A DNA stretch of 64,000 nt from Micromonospora sp. WMMD1102 (GCF_029626265.1 NZ_JARUBN010000001.1:3410001-3474000); one strand, 5' to 3'. Counted from the stretch's first letter, positions 49,608 to 59,009 are shown. A program made the numbers and translations. The notes: generated from the letters alone by a model not told the origin.

Positions 49608-50351
49608 TCAGGTGGCGTGCCGCCGGGCCACCGAGGTGACCAGCCGCTCGGCCACGTCCCGGAGCGGGATGCCGAGCGCGGCCGAGGCGGAGCGCAACAC
49701 CTTCAGCGCCTCCGTGGCCGGACAGCCACGTTGGGTCATGATAACCCCGACCGCCTGGTCGACGACCTGCCCGGCCGTGAGCACCTCGGTCGGGTCCGCG
49801 TCACCCGCCTGCCGGGAACGGTCCCGGACGGCGCCGAGCAGCAGCCCGGCGTGTTCGGCGAGCAGCATCGCGGTGAGCTGTTGACTGGCGCTCAGCACGC
49901 CGGGCTCCCGGGCGTAGAGGTTGATCGAGCCGACCACGTGCTCGTCGACGTCCACCGGTACGGCCAGCACCCCGCGTACGCCGAGGTTCAGCGCCCGGAC
50001 GGTCCACGGCCGCCAGCGGGTCTCGGTGCGCAGGTCCGCCGACCAGACCAGTTCCCGGGAGCGGATCGCCGTCATCGCCGGCGCGTCGTCGCCGTGCCGC
50101 AGGTCGTCGAGGTCGCCGAGCCGGGGCTCCGAACCCGCGACCGAGGCGGGCGCCCCGGCCCGCAGTACGGTGACCCCGCACCAGGTCACCTCCGGGATCG
50201 CGTCCCGGACGGTGCGTACCAGCCGGTCCAGCGCGGCGTCGAAGTCGTCGCTGGTGATCAGTCCGGCAGTCACTTCGCGGAGCAGGGCGGCGGTCTCCAG
50301 CACGCCCGGGGCCTCGGTCGACGGCTCCGTCGTCGTCCTCAGCCTCAGCAC
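49608..50351 (-). CDS. GAF-ANTAR regulatory protein
   Basis: A 247-residue regulator: GAF domain (residues about 20-165, with VTWCGVTVLR, LRGVLAVPVDVDEHVVGSINLY and LTAMLLAEHAGLLLG) then ANTAR (about 185-245, AGQVVDQAVGVIMTQRGCPATEALKVLRSASAAL), which binds dual-hexaloop RNA and prevents transcription termination. GAF-ANTAR proteins are a common actinobacterial two-domain stress and nutrient regulator. GTG at 50351. A GTTT-N15-GGGTAG promoter lies 118 bp upstream. Confidence 0.92.
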   Translation of the reverse strand: MLRLRTTTEPSTEAPGVLETAALLREVTAGLITSDDFDAALDRLVRTVRDAIPEVTWCGVTVLRAGAPASVAGSEPRLGDLDDLRHGDDAPAMTAIRSRELVWSADLRTETRWRPWTVRALNLGVRGVLAVPVDVDEHVVGSINLYAREPGVLSASQQLTAMLLAEHAGLLLGAVRDRSRQAGDADPTEVLTAGQVVDQAVGVIMTQRGCPATEALKVLRSASAALGIPLRDVAERLVTSVARRHAT

Positions 50352-50468
50352 CGCTCCGAAACCTCCACCACCGCGGTCGCCGCGGTGCGTCCGGTTCGCG
50401 CCATCGCCTCTGCCATCGTCGCCTCTCCCCCGCCGTTTCCGATCCCCCGCCGGTACGGACCTGCGCTA

Positions 50469-50493
50469 CTACCCGACCGCCGGGCGGACAAAC
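50469..50493 (-). promoter_or_regulatory. SigB/SigF-type promoter before GAF-ANTAR
   Basis: Minus strand: GGTTT (50494-50490), 15-base spacer, GGGTAG (50474-50469), 118 bp before the GTG start. Confidence 0.6.
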
Positions 50494-50584
50494 CACCCGT
50501 TCCAGGAAGAGAACGATCCCGCCCGGCCCGGGGTTGCCGTCAGCCTTCCGACGATCAACCCCGGGATCCGGTGCGGTCACGCCG

Positions 50585-52879
50585 TCAGCGCGGGCCGGAT
50601 CCCAGCCGGCGTCCGACGGCGGCGATCAGGCGGTCGAGTTCCGAGCCGAACGGGTTGTCGTGCACCAGGTATGTCCAGGTGGCACTCGGCCGCGCCAGCT
50701 CGCCCTCATCCGGCTGCCAGTCGTCGTCGAACTCGTTCTCCTCGAAGGTCTCCACCGTGCGGGTCTCGATCTCCGGCACCAGCGCGTTGAACGCCGGCAC
50801 CGCGGAGCGGTGGAACTCGTCGAGCGGGTCGAGCCGGCCCAGCGCCCGCAGGTGCACGCCCTCGCGCACCTCGGAGAGTTCGGCCAGGTGGTGTGCCCAG
50901 AGCCGGTCGAGGTGGTAGAGGGCGATCGACCGGGCGATCCGGGAGAGCAGCTCCTCGTCCATCTCCTTGGCCCGGTCGGGGAAGCGCTCGGTGAGCATCT
51001 GCGCCGCCACCTCGCTGGTGAGCAGCCGCTCCCGGCGCTCGGCCAGCGCCTTGCGCTGCTGCTCGATCACCACGCTGTACCGCCAGGTGTTGCGGTGGAT
51101 CTCGTGGTTGACGCCCTCGGCGATCCGCTGGGAATGCTCGATGGCGAAGTCGACCTGCTCGTCGGTGACCAGACCGTCGGCGTTCATCCGGGGCGACGGC
51201 GGGATCGCGTCCGGGGCGTGCCGGACGACGAGGTCGTCCTCCAGGCTGACGAAGAAGACCGAGCGACCGGGGTCGCCCTGCCGGCCGGCCCGGCCCCGGA
51301 GCTGGTCGTCGACCCGCCGACTGTCGTGCCGGCCGCTGCCGATCACGAAGAGGCCGCCGAGTTCGGCCACCCGGTCCCGGTCGGCCTGGTCGCTGCCGCC
51401 CAGCCGGATGTCCACACCCCGGCCGGCCATCTGAGTGGAGACGGTCACCGCGCCGAACTTGCCGGCCTCGGCGATGATCGCCGCCTCCTCGGCGTCGTTC
51501 TTGGCGTTCAGCACCGTGTTCGGCACCCCCGCCTCGTGCAGCGCCTCGGCGAGCCGCTCCGACTCCTTCACGTCCAGGGTGCCGACCAGCACCGGACGGC
51601 CGCTCTCGTGCTGCTCCCGGATCTCCTCGATCAGGGCTTCTTCCTTCTCGCCCCGGGTGGCGTAGATCCGGTCCGGGTCGTCGATCCGGATGCAGGGGGT
51701 GTTCGACGGGATCACCGCCACCTCGAGCGAGAAGAACTCCCGCAACTGGTCGCCGACCAGCACCGCCGTGGCGGTCATCCCGCAGACGGTCCGGTAGAGG
51801 GCGACGTACGCCTGCACGGTGATGGTGCCCAGCACCTCACCCTCGGCGGTGGCGTCCAGCCCCTCCTTCGCCTCCACGGCCGCCTGGAGCCCGTCCGGCC
51901 AGCGGCGGCGCTGGGCGACCCGGCCGCGCATCTCGTCGATCAGCTCGACCCCGTCGTTGCGGACGATGTAGTCGACGTCCCGGTGCAGCAGGGCGTGCGC
52001 GTGCAGGGCCACGTTGACCGCGGAGAGCTGCTCGACGTGCTCGTCGTCGTAGAGGTCGACGCCGCCGAGCCGGGACTCGACCTCGGCCAGGCCGGCGTCG
52101 GTGAAGGCGACGCTGCGGCCGTCGTCGGCCACCGTGTAGTGCCGTCCGGAGCGCAGCCCGCGGACCACCGAGGCGGCCTGGTGCACCGGGTCCTGCTCGC
52201 CCGGCACCGCACCGGCCAGCACCATCGGCACCCGGGCCTCGTCGATCAGGATGGAGTCCGCCTCGTCCACGATCGCCGTGGTCAGCGGGGGCTGCACCCG
52301 GTCGTCGATGTCGGTGACGAGCTGGTCGCGGAGGAAGTCGAAGCCGGCCTCGCTGACCGAGACGTAGGTGACGTCGCAGGCGTACGCCGTCTGGCGCTCC
52401 TCGCGGGTGGACGCCTCGGTCACCCAGCCGACGCGGAGACCGAGCAGCCGGTAGACCGGCTCCATCCACTCGGCGTCCCGGCGGGCCAGGTAGTCGTTGA
52501 CGGTGAGCACGTGCACCGGCCCGTTGCCCCGGCGGACGTGCCCGTACGCCGCGATCGCCGCGGTCAGCGTCTTGCCCTCACCGGTGGCCATCTCGGCGAC
52601 CTTGCCGGCCAGCAGCGACATGACGCCGAGCAGCTGGACGTCGTACGGCCGCTGGTCGAGACCGCGCCGGGCGGCCTCGCGGCCCACCGCGCAGATCTCG
52701 ACGAAGTCCTCGGCCCTGCCGGCCGCCTCGGTCAGCTCGGCGTCGTCCAGCTCGGTGAGTTCCTCCTCGCGCGCCTCGATCGTGGGCAGCAGCTTCTCCA
52801 GCGGCGCCAGATCAACTGTGGTGCCCGGACGCTGGAGGAAACGCCGGACCCTGGTCTTCAACCGTTGCGACACACCCAT
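50585..52879 (-). CDS. secA2: Accessory Sec translocation ATPase
   Basis: A 764-residue SecA-type ATPase: Walker A MATGEGKTLTAA near 97, Walker B IVDEADSILIDEAR near 205, preprotein-crosslinking domain, ATTRGEKEEAL-like YATRGEKEEALIEEI, and the helicase end MAGRGVDIRLGG, DDQLRGRAGRQGDPG. The C-terminal zinc linker of SecA1 (CxCxSGK...) is absent and the protein is shorter, so this is SecA2, which exports a limited set of proteins. ATG at 52879; the upstream open frame is not SecA. No SecY2 gene is nearby, as in mycobacteria. Terminates near 50585 before the GAF-ANTAR promoter. Confidence 0.92.
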   Translation of the reverse strand: MGVSQRLKTRVRRFLQRPGTTVDLAPLEKLLPTIEAREEELTELDDAELTEAAGRAEDFVEICAVGREAARRGLDQRPYDVQLLGVMSLLAGKVAEMATGEGKTLTAAIAAYGHVRRGNGPVHVLTVNDYLARRDAEWMEPVYRLLGLRVGWVTEASTREERQTAYACDVTYVSVSEAGFDFLRDQLVTDIDDRVQPPLTTAIVDEADSILIDEARVPMVLAGAVPGEQDPVHQAASVVRGLRSGRHYTVADDGRSVAFTDAGLAEVESRLGGVDLYDDEHVEQLSAVNVALHAHALLHRDVDYIVRNDGVELIDEMRGRVAQRRRWPDGLQAAVEAKEGLDATAEGEVLGTITVQAYVALYRTVCGMTATAVLVGDQLREFFSLEVAVIPSNTPCIRIDDPDRIYATRGEKEEALIEEIREQHESGRPVLVGTLDVKESERLAEALHEAGVPNTVLNAKNDAEEAAIIAEAGKFGAVTVSTQMAGRGVDIRLGGSDQADRDRVAELGGLFVIGSGRHDSRRVDDQLRGRAGRQGDPGRSVFFVSLEDDLVVRHAPDAIPPSPRMNADGLVTDEQVDFAIEHSQRIAEGVNHEIHRNTWRYSVVIEQQRKALAERRERLLTSEVAAQMLTERFPDRAKEMDEELLSRIARSIALYHLDRLWAHHLAELSEVREGVHLRALGRLDPLDEFHRSAVPAFNALVPEIETRTVETFEENEFDDDWQPDEGELARPSATWTYLVHDNPFGSELDRLIAAVGRRLGSGPR

Positions 52880-53169
52880 GACGGGCAACGGTACGCGAAC
52901 TCTCCGCCAATGTGCGGCCCGGCCGGGCGTGCCGCGCCCGCTCCCGGCCGGGTCGGCTGGCCCGATGTCCGTACCGCCCGAGTGTGCCCGGATGGGCGGA
53001 TTGTGAGCGGAGCGGTTCCCCTCCCGGCGGGCCGTCCCCTCCGGCGCGGTGCCGCCGGGCCGCTGGTCGGACCGGTCCGCGGACGGTTGAGCCGGTGGCG
53101 GCGGGGAAGGCTGTGGGGCTGCACCGGGCCTGGTCGGGCGCCGGTCGAGGCAGTGGGGGAGGTCGTCGC

Positions 53170-54177
53170 ATGCCGCGCTCGCGTTCACCCGTGTCACCGG
53201 CGCTGGAGCAGTGGTCCACCCAACGGACCGGGGTGGCCGACCAGTGGACGGCGCGGCAGCTGGCGTACCTGAAGGGTGACCGCACGGTGAGCGTGGTCAT
53301 CCCGGCCCGCGACGAGGAGACCACCGTCGGCGCCATCGTGGCGGCGATCCGGGCCTGCCTGGTCGAGCAGGTCGACCTGGTTGACGAGCTGGTGGTGGTC
53401 GACTCCCGATCAAGGGACGGCACCGCCCGGGTGGCGGCGGCGGCCGGAGCCCGGGTGGTCAGCCAGGACGAGATGACCCGGGGACTGCCCCGGCTGGACG
53501 GCAAGGGCGACGCCCTCTGGGCCGGGCTGGCCGCCTCCACCGGAGACCTGGTCGCCTTCGTCGACGCCGACCTGCGCGAGTTCCAGCCGCACTTCGTCAC
53601 CGGCCTGCTCGGCCCGCTGCTCAGCGACCCGTCCGTGGCGTTCGTGAAAGGTTTCTACCACCGCCCGCTGGTCGGCGGCGGCGGCGTGGAGGCGGAGGGC
53701 GGCGGCCGGGTGACCGAGCTGGTGGCCCGCCCGCTGTTCAACCTCTTCTGGCCGGAGCTGGCCGGATTCGTCCAGCCGCTCGCCGGGGAGTACGCCGGCC
53801 GCCGGGACGTCCTGGAGCGGGTGCCCTTCGTCTCCGGCTACGGCGTCGAGACGGCGATGCTGATCGACCTGCTCGAACTCTGCGGGCTCGACGCCCTCGC
53901 CCAGGTCGACCTCGGCGAGCGGCTGCACCGGCACCAGGACACCGAGGCGCTCGGCCGGATGTCCGGGCAGATCATGCACACCGTCTGGCGGCGGCTCTGC
54001 CAGCGGGGCCTGGTCGAGGAGACTGCGCCGCCGGGGAACCTGCTGGTGCAGTTCCGCCGGGACGGCAGCAGCGCGCTGCCCAACCTGAACCGGGAGGTGG
54101 TGGTCAGCGACGTCTCCGTCCGGGAACGCCCCCCGCTGGCGGAGCTGCGATCCTCCGCCGGGCGTACGCCGGTATGA
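53170..54177 (+). CDS. gpgS: Glucosyl-3-phosphoglycerate synthase
   Basis: A 335-residue GT81-type glycosyltransferase that joins glucose (from a nucleotide sugar) to 3-phosphoglycerate, the first step to glucosylglycerate and to methylglucose lipopolysaccharides in actinobacteria. Visible motifs: VVIPARDEETTVGAIV near 41, LVVVDSRSRDGTARVAAAAGARV, KGDALWAGLAAS near 112, the metal motif DADL near 131-134, and LAGEYAGRRDVLERVPF near 205. ATG at 53170 after GGGGAGGTCGTCGC. A GT4 gene follows 67 bp downstream. Confidence 0.9.
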   Translation: MPRSRSPVSPALEQWSTQRTGVADQWTARQLAYLKGDRTVSVVIPARDEETTVGAIVAAIRACLVEQVDLVDELVVVDSRSRDGTARVAAAAGARVVSQDEMTRGLPRLDGKGDALWAGLAASTGDLVAFVDADLREFQPHFVTGLLGPLLSDPSVAFVKGFYHRPLVGGGGVEAEGGGRVTELVARPLFNLFWPELAGFVQPLAGEYAGRRDVLERVPFVSGYGVETAMLIDLLELCGLDALAQVDLGERLHRHQDTEALGRMSGQIMHTVWRRLCQRGLVEETAPPGNLLVQFRRDGSSALPNLNREVVVSDVSVRERPPLAELRSSAGRTPV

Positions 54178-54244
54178 CCGTGGGCACCGCCGGGGGCGGC
54201 GGTACGGACGGATCCGGGAGCGCGGGCGGGATCGGGGCGGACGG

Positions 54245-55432
54245 ATGGCGCTGACCGTGCTGATGAACGCCGGCCCGTGGCTGCCGGTGCCGCCACCCGG
54301 GTACGGCGGGATCGAGAACGTCGTCGCCACGCTGGTACCGGAGCTGCGCCGGCTCGGCGTACGGGTGGTGCTCGCCTCGACCGGCGACGCCACACTGCCG
54401 GTCGACGAGCTGCTCTCGGTCTTCCCCGACGGCCAGTTCGGGGCGCTGCAACGGCCGTACAACCAGGTCTGCGGGATCTCGCAGGCGCACCTGAACGGGG
54501 TGGTCCGGGCGCTGCGCGAGCGGGACGACATCGACCTGGTGCACGACCACGTCGAGGCGGTCGGGCTGGCCGTACTTACCGCGATGGGCCCGAACAGCGG
54601 GCCGGCGCTGCACACTCTGCACTGGGATCTCGGCAAGCATCCGGACCTCTACGGCTATCTCGACGGCGGGGACCGGGTGCGGGTCAACGGCGTGTCGGCG
54701 GCGCAGCTCGCCCGGGCGCCGCGGGCGTTGCGGGACCACTCGGTCGGACACGTACACCTGGCCACCCCGCTGGCCGTGCACGCCGCGCGCCGGCCGCCGG
54801 TGCGCAAGTCCGGCCACCAGGTCATCCTCGGCCGGATCACCCCGGGCAAGGGGCAGCACATCGGGGCCCGGCTGGCCCACCGGGCCGGTTTCGACCTGGT
54901 GCTGGCCGGACCGGTCGGGCCGTACCGGCGGCCCGAGGAGCTGGCCGCCGCCGGACCGGAGGCGGGCCAGAACCCGGACGTGCGGTACTGGCGCGAGCAG
55001 GTCGCGCCGCTGGTGGACGGCGACCGGGTGCGCTGGGTCGGCACGGTGGCCGGTGCCGCCCGGGACGACCTGGTGGCGGCGGCCCGGGCCAGCCTCTTCC
55101 CGCTCTGCTGGGAGGAGCCGGGCGGCACGGCGGTGATCGAGTCGCTGGCGCTCGGCACCCCGGTGCTGGCGATCGGTCGCGGCTGCCTGCCGGAGCTGGT
55201 CGAGCACGGCCGGACCGGGCTGCTCGCCGACGACGAGGAGGGCCTCGCCGATCTGGTGTGGCAGGTCGGCGACCTGGACGAGCGGGAGTGCCGCCGGGAG
55301 GCCGGCAGCCGGTTCACCCCGACGACCATGGCCGAGCGCTACGTCGAACTCTACGAGCGGGTACGCGAATCGGCCGCCGGCCCGGCCGCCGCTCCGGCCG
55401 CCGGCCCGCCGGCCACCCCGGCGCCGCGGTAA
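54245..55432 (+). CDS. GT4-family glycosyltransferase
   Basis: A 395-residue GT-B enzyme: GGIENVVATLVPELRRLGVRV near 20, IDLVHDHVEAVGL near 97, HLATPLAVHAARRPPVRKSGHQVILGRITPGKGQHIGARL near 175-215, ARASLFPLCWEEPGGTAVIESLALGTPVLA near 285-315 (the E-x7-E GT4 motif region) and EGLADLVWQVGDL. Nucleotide-sugar donor and acceptor unknown; its place after gpgS suggests a glycan or glycoside made from the same precursor pool. Ends in an Ala/Pro-rich tail. Confidence 0.88.
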   Translation: MALTVLMNAGPWLPVPPPGYGGIENVVATLVPELRRLGVRVVLASTGDATLPVDELLSVFPDGQFGALQRPYNQVCGISQAHLNGVVRALRERDDIDLVHDHVEAVGLAVLTAMGPNSGPALHTLHWDLGKHPDLYGYLDGGDRVRVNGVSAAQLARAPRALRDHSVGHVHLATPLAVHAARRPPVRKSGHQVILGRITPGKGQHIGARLAHRAGFDLVLAGPVGPYRRPEELAAAGPEAGQNPDVRYWREQVAPLVDGDRVRWVGTVAGAARDDLVAAARASLFPLCWEEPGGTAVIESLALGTPVLAIGRGCLPELVEHGRTGLLADDEEGLADLVWQVGDLDERECRREAGSRFTPTTMAERYVELYERVRESAAGPAAAPAAGPPATPAPR

Positions 55433-55502
55433 CCGCGCAGGCGGACGGTTAGCCTCTTTCACCCGTTAGGGGCAAGAAGTCGGTTAATTACTGTCGTGCC
55501 GG

Positions 55503-55527
55503 GTTTTGCCGGTGGAATACCGGGTAG
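55503..55527 (+). promoter_or_regulatory. SigB/SigF-type promoter before cytochrome oxidase
   Basis: GTTT (55503-55506, preceded by GG), 15-base spacer, GGGTAG (55522-55527), 46 bases before the ATG at 55573. Confidence 0.6.
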
Positions 55528-55572
55528 CCGGCCCCTCGTCCTAGCCGCGATCAGGTACGGGGTGAGCGGGAA

Positions 55573-57603
55573 ATGCCGAAACGCGTGGTCACCGAACCCG
55601 GACAGGAGCGTGGGCCGCTGGTCCTCGCCCCCGCCCGCTCGGGCGGCTACCCCGGCCCGGTGCGCCGGGCGGTCCGGGGCAGCACCCTGATCCGGCTGCT
55701 CGGCACCACCGACGCCAAGCAGATCGGCCTGCTCTACCTCGTCACGTCGTTCGGGTTCTTCGTCGTCGGCGGCGCGATGGCGATGCTGATCCGGGCCGAG
55801 CTGGGCCATCCGGGGCTCCAGTTCCTCTCCCCCGAGCAGTACAACCAGCTCTTCACCGCGCACGGCACGATCATGCTGCTGCTCTTCGCCACCCCGGTGG
55901 CGTTCGCCTTCGGCAACTACGTGGTGCCGTTGCAGATCGGCGCCCCGGACGTGTCGTTCCCCCGGCTCAACGCGCTGGCGTACTGGCTCTACCTGCTGGG
56001 CGGCTCGCTGGTGCTGGCCGGCTTCTTCACCCCGGGCGGCTCGGCCGACTTCGGCTGGACCGCGTACACCCCGCTGAGCCGGTCCGAGCACTCGCCCGGG
56101 ATCGGCCCGGACATGTGGGTGATCGGCCTGGTCCTCTCCGGCCTCGGCACCATCCTCGGCGCGGTCAACCTGATCACCACCATCCTGACCCTGCGGGCGC
56201 CCGGGATGACCATGTTCCGGATGCCGATCTTCACCTGGAACATGCTCTTCACCGCCGTCCTGGTGATCCTGGTCTTCCCGCTGCTCGCCGCCGCGCTGCT
56301 GGCGCTCTACGCCGACCGGCGACTCGGGGCGCACGTCTACGACCCGGCCACCAGCGGACCGCTGCTCTGGCAACACGTGTTCTGGTTCTTCGGCCATCCT
56401 GAGGTCTACATCGTGGCGCTGCCGTTCTTCGGCATCATCACCGAGGTCATCCCGGTCTTCAGCCGCAAGCCGATCTTCGGCTACAAGGGGCTGGTCGTCG
56501 CCACCCTGGCGATCACGATCCTCTCGATGACCGTCTGGGCGCACCACATGTTCGGCACCGGTCAGGTGCTGCTGCCGTTCTTCGCCTGGCTGAGCTATCT
56601 GATCGCCGTACCGACCGGGGTGAAGTTCTTCAACTGGATCGGCACGATGTGGAAGGGACAGCTGACCTTCGAGACGCCGATGCTCTTCGCCGTCGGCTTC
56701 CTGGTCACCTTCCTCTTCGGCGGGCTCACCGGCGTGCTGCTGGCCAGCCCGCCGGTCGACTTCCACGTCACCGACACCTACTTCGTCGTCGCGCACTTCC
56801 ACTACGTCCTCTTCGGCACCATCGTCTTCGCCGTCTTCGCCGGGGTGTACTTCTGGTTTCCCAAGATGACCGGCCGACTGCTCGACGAACGCCTCGGCAA
56901 GGTGCACTTCTGGACGATGTTCCTCGGCTTCCACGGCACCTTCCTGGTGCACCACTGGCTCGGCAGCGAGGGCATGCCCCGCCGGTACGCCGACTACCTG
57001 CCCACCGACGGCTTCACCGTGCTCAACACCGTCTCCACGGTCAGCAGCTTCGTACTCGGCGCCTCCACCCTGTTCTTCCTCTACAACGCCTGGAAGTCGT
57101 GGCGGTTCGGGCGCATGGTCGACGTCGACGACCCGTGGGGCTTCGGCAACTCGCTGGAGTGGTCGACCAGCTGCCCGCCGCCGCTGCGCAACTTCGACCG
57201 GCTGCCCAGGATCCGCTCGGAACGCCCCGCCTTCGACGAGAAGTACGGCCCGCTCGTCGCGGACCTCGGCCGCGACCTGCCGCAGCGGTCGACCCGACCG
57301 CCACAGCTGATCCGGGAGGAGTTGCACCACGAGCCCCGCCATCCGGAGACCGAGGCAGCCACCCGGGAAGGGGCGCACGGTGCCGAGGCTGCCGAGGCAC
57401 ACCATCCCCGGCCCGGTACCGGTGCCCGCCCGATCGAGGTGCCGGAGCCCGAGGAGGTACGCCGGCCGTCGTTCGAGCCGAGCCAGCCCGACGAGAACGC
57501 CGACAGCGCCGCCCGGGGCGGCCCGGAGAGCCCACGGTGGCGGACCGGACGCGCCTCCTCCGACGACGGCCAGCCGCCGGAAGCGGAGGAGGACGGCCGA
57601 TGA
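55573..57603 (+). CDS. ctaD: Cytochrome c oxidase subunit I
   Basis: A 676-residue heme-copper oxidase subunit I, the catalytic core of the aa3 terminal oxidase. Twelve helices with the heme a ligand in [10 protein letters not shown], the copper ligands in [13 protein letters not shown] and [10 protein letters not shown], and the heme ligands in [10 protein letters not shown]. The length exceeds a normal CtaD by about 100 residues: a hydrophilic, Glu/Pro-rich tail begins near residue 570. No other oxidase subunits are adjacent, so this is probably a second, stand-alone copy. ATG at 55573 after GAGCGGGAA; a GGGTAG-type promoter lies just upstream. Confidence 0.93.
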   Translation: MPKRVVTEPGQERGPLVLAPARSGGYPGPVRRAVRGSTLIRLLGTTDAKQIGLLYLVTSFGFFVVGGAMAMLIRAELGHPGLQFLSPEQYNQLFTAHGTIMLLLFATPVAFAFGNYVVPLQIGAPDVSFPRLNALAYWLYLLGGSLVLAGFFTPGGSADFGWTAYTPLSRSEHSPGIGPDMWVIGLVLSGLGTILGAVNLITTILTLRAPGMTMFRMPIFTWNMLFTAVLVILVFPLLAAALLALYADRRLGAHVYDPATSGPLLWQHVFWFFGHPEVYIVALPFFGIITEVIPVFSRKPIFGYKGLVVATLAITILSMTVWAHHMFGTGQVLLPFFAWLSYLIAVPTGVKFFNWIGTMWKGQLTFETPMLFAVGFLVTFLFGGLTGVLLASPPVDFHVTDTYFVVAHFHYVLFGTIVFAVFAGVYFWFPKMTGRLLDERLGKVHFWTMFLGFHGTFLVHHWLGSEGMPRRYADYLPTDGFTVLNTVSTVSSFVLGASTLFFLYNAWKSWRFGRMVDVDDPWGFGNSLEWSTSCPPPLRNFDRLPRIRSERPAFDEKYGPLVADLGRDLPQRSTRPPQLIREELHHEPRHPETEAATREGAHGAEAAEAHHPRPGTGARPIEVPEPEEVRRPSFEPSQPDENADSAARGGPESPRWRTGRASSDDGQPPEAEEDGR

Positions 57604-57638
57604 CCCGACCAGCCGCCGGAAGCGGAGGAGGACGGCCG
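57571..57638 (+). repeat. 39-bp tandem duplication across the ctaD stop codon
   Basis: The 29-base block starting CAGCCGCCGGAAGC occurs at 57571-57599 and 57610-57638, offset by 39 bases. The ctaD stop (57601-57603) lies between them, so the duplication spans the gene end. Confidence 0.75.
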
Positions 57639-57773
57639 GTGAAGACGGACGAACCACATACACTGCCCGGCGGCGGAGCACCGATTACGACAGGCGGCGT
57701 ACCGAAGGAGGAACGGGCCGCCGGGACGCGGCCGGTCAGTCCGCCGGCAGCGCGACCAGGCCGGCGGCGCTGA
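57600..57773 (+). CDS. Possible small ORF overlapping the ctaD stop
   Basis: An ATG at 57600 overlaps the ctaD TGA (ATGA) and would give a 57-residue Pro/Gly/Arg-rich peptide ([11 protein letters not shown]...). It overlaps the 3' end of the convergent sigma gene by about 38 bases and resembles nothing known. The overlap arrangement is the only argument for it; it may simply result from the 39-bp duplication. Confidence 0.2.
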   Translation: MTRPAAGSGGGRPVKTDEPHTLPGGGAPITTGGVPKEERAAGTRPVSPPAARPGRRR

Positions 57774-58872
57774 GCGAATGCCGGACCACGGGTTGCGCCC
57801 GAGCCAGCCGCCACCGGACCCCGGCCCGATGCGCGGCGTCGCGACCGGCGACCAGCGCGGCCAGCGCCGGACCGTCCAGCTTCGCCACGTCGGTCAGGTC
57901 GATCGCCACCTCGGCCGGGTGCTGGTCGGCGACCGCCTCGACCACCACCTGCCGCAACTGCTCGGCGGTCTCCTGGTCGATCTCCCCGGTCACCTCGACC
58001 ACCACCCGCTGGCCCACCTGGCGCACCTCGAGCCGGGCCGGTCCGCCGCCCGCCTCGGCCCCGCCGACCTGCCACGGTGCGGGCGAGTCGGCGAGCATCG
58101 CCTGGCGCAGCCAGGTGAGCGCCCGGGAGAGCAGCCGGGAGACGTGCATCTGCGAGATGCCGAACCGGGCGGCGATCTCGGCCTGGGTCTGGTTGCCGTA
58201 GAAGCGCATGGCGAGGATCCGCCGCTCCCGCCACGGCAGCCGGCCGAGCAGCCCGCTGACCGTCACCCGGTCGTCGACCGACTCCAGGTCGGTGTCGGAC
58301 TCGCCGACCAGGTCGCCGAACTCCGCCGAACTCTCCCCACCGACCGGGGCGTTCAGCGACGCCGGGCTGTAGCCGGCCGCCGACTCCAGGGCGGCGAGGA
58401 TCTCCTCCTCCGGCGTCTCTAGCCGGGCGGCCAACTCGGCCACGCTCGGCGAGCGGGACAGCTCGCTGGTCAGCGCCGCCGTCGCCTGGCCGACCTCCAG
58501 GATCAGGTCACGCAGCCGCCGGGGAACGTGCACCCCCCAGGTCCGGTCCCGGAAGTGCCGCTTGATCTCGCCGACGATCGTGATCGCCGCGTACGCGGTG
58601 AACGAGCCGCGTTCCGGGTCGTACCGGTCGACTGCGTTCACCAGGCCCAACCGGGCCACCTGCTCCAGATCCTCCAGCGGCTCACCCCGGCCCCGGTAGC
58701 GTCGGGCCAGCCGGCCGGCGAACGGCAGGGCGAACCGGACGAGGTCGTCCCGGGCCTCCTGCCGGCGTTCCGGTGGCAGGCCGGCGATCCTCGCCGCGTA
58801 CGCCAGGGCGGCCGCGTCCAGGTCCTCCAGGCCACGCTCGGCCGGTGGTGTGGTGGTGATCTGTCCGTACAT
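57736..58872 (-). CDS. SigB/SigF/SigG-family sigma factor with C-terminal STAS domain
   Basis: A 378-residue fusion. Residues about 25-255 form a SigB/F-type sigma factor: region 2 (RRYRGRGEPLEDLEQVARLGLVNAVDRYDPERGSFTAYA, EIKRHFRDRTW), region 3 (VPRRLRDLILEVG), and region 4 (LGRLPWRERRILAMRFYGNQTQAEIAARFGISQMHVSRLLSRAL). After a linker, residues about 275-375 are a STAS (anti-sigma-antagonist-like) domain ([66 protein letters not shown]). The phosphorylation site normally reads DSSG; here it is DGPA, so no serine is present. ATG at 58872 after GAGGGAGGCGCGG. Probably a general-stress sigma factor, with the tail binding or blocking anti-sigma factors. Confidence 0.9.
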   Translation of the reverse strand: MYGQITTTPPAERGLEDLDAAALAYAARIAGLPPERRQEARDDLVRFALPFAGRLARRYRGRGEPLEDLEQVARLGLVNAVDRYDPERGSFTAYAAITIVGEIKRHFRDRTWGVHVPRRLRDLILEVGQATAALTSELSRSPSVAELAARLETPEEEILAALESAAGYSPASLNAPVGGESSAEFGDLVGESDTDLESVDDRVTVSGLLGRLPWRERRILAMRFYGNQTQAEIAARFGISQMHVSRLLSRALTWLRQAMLADSPAPWQVGGAEAGGGPARLEVRQVGQRVVVEVTGEIDQETAEQLRQVVVEAVADQHPAEVAIDLTDVAKLDGPALAALVAGRDAAHRAGVRWRLARAQPVVRHSLSAAGLVALPAD

Positions 58873-59009
58873 CCGCGCCTCCCTCAGGAAGGGCCCCCGC
58901 CCGGGATGCGATCCGGTCATCGGCGACGTACGGGACGACACCGCGCCGGAAGCGAACAAGTAACCGAACTGAACGGGCGGACGCCGCGAACCGCGTTGCG
59001 CAGCACGGT

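Noticed and set aside
57600..57773. Functional small gene coupled to ctaD
   Set aside because: Kept only as a low-confidence feature: low-complexity sequence, overlap with the convergent sigma gene, and origin within a local duplication.
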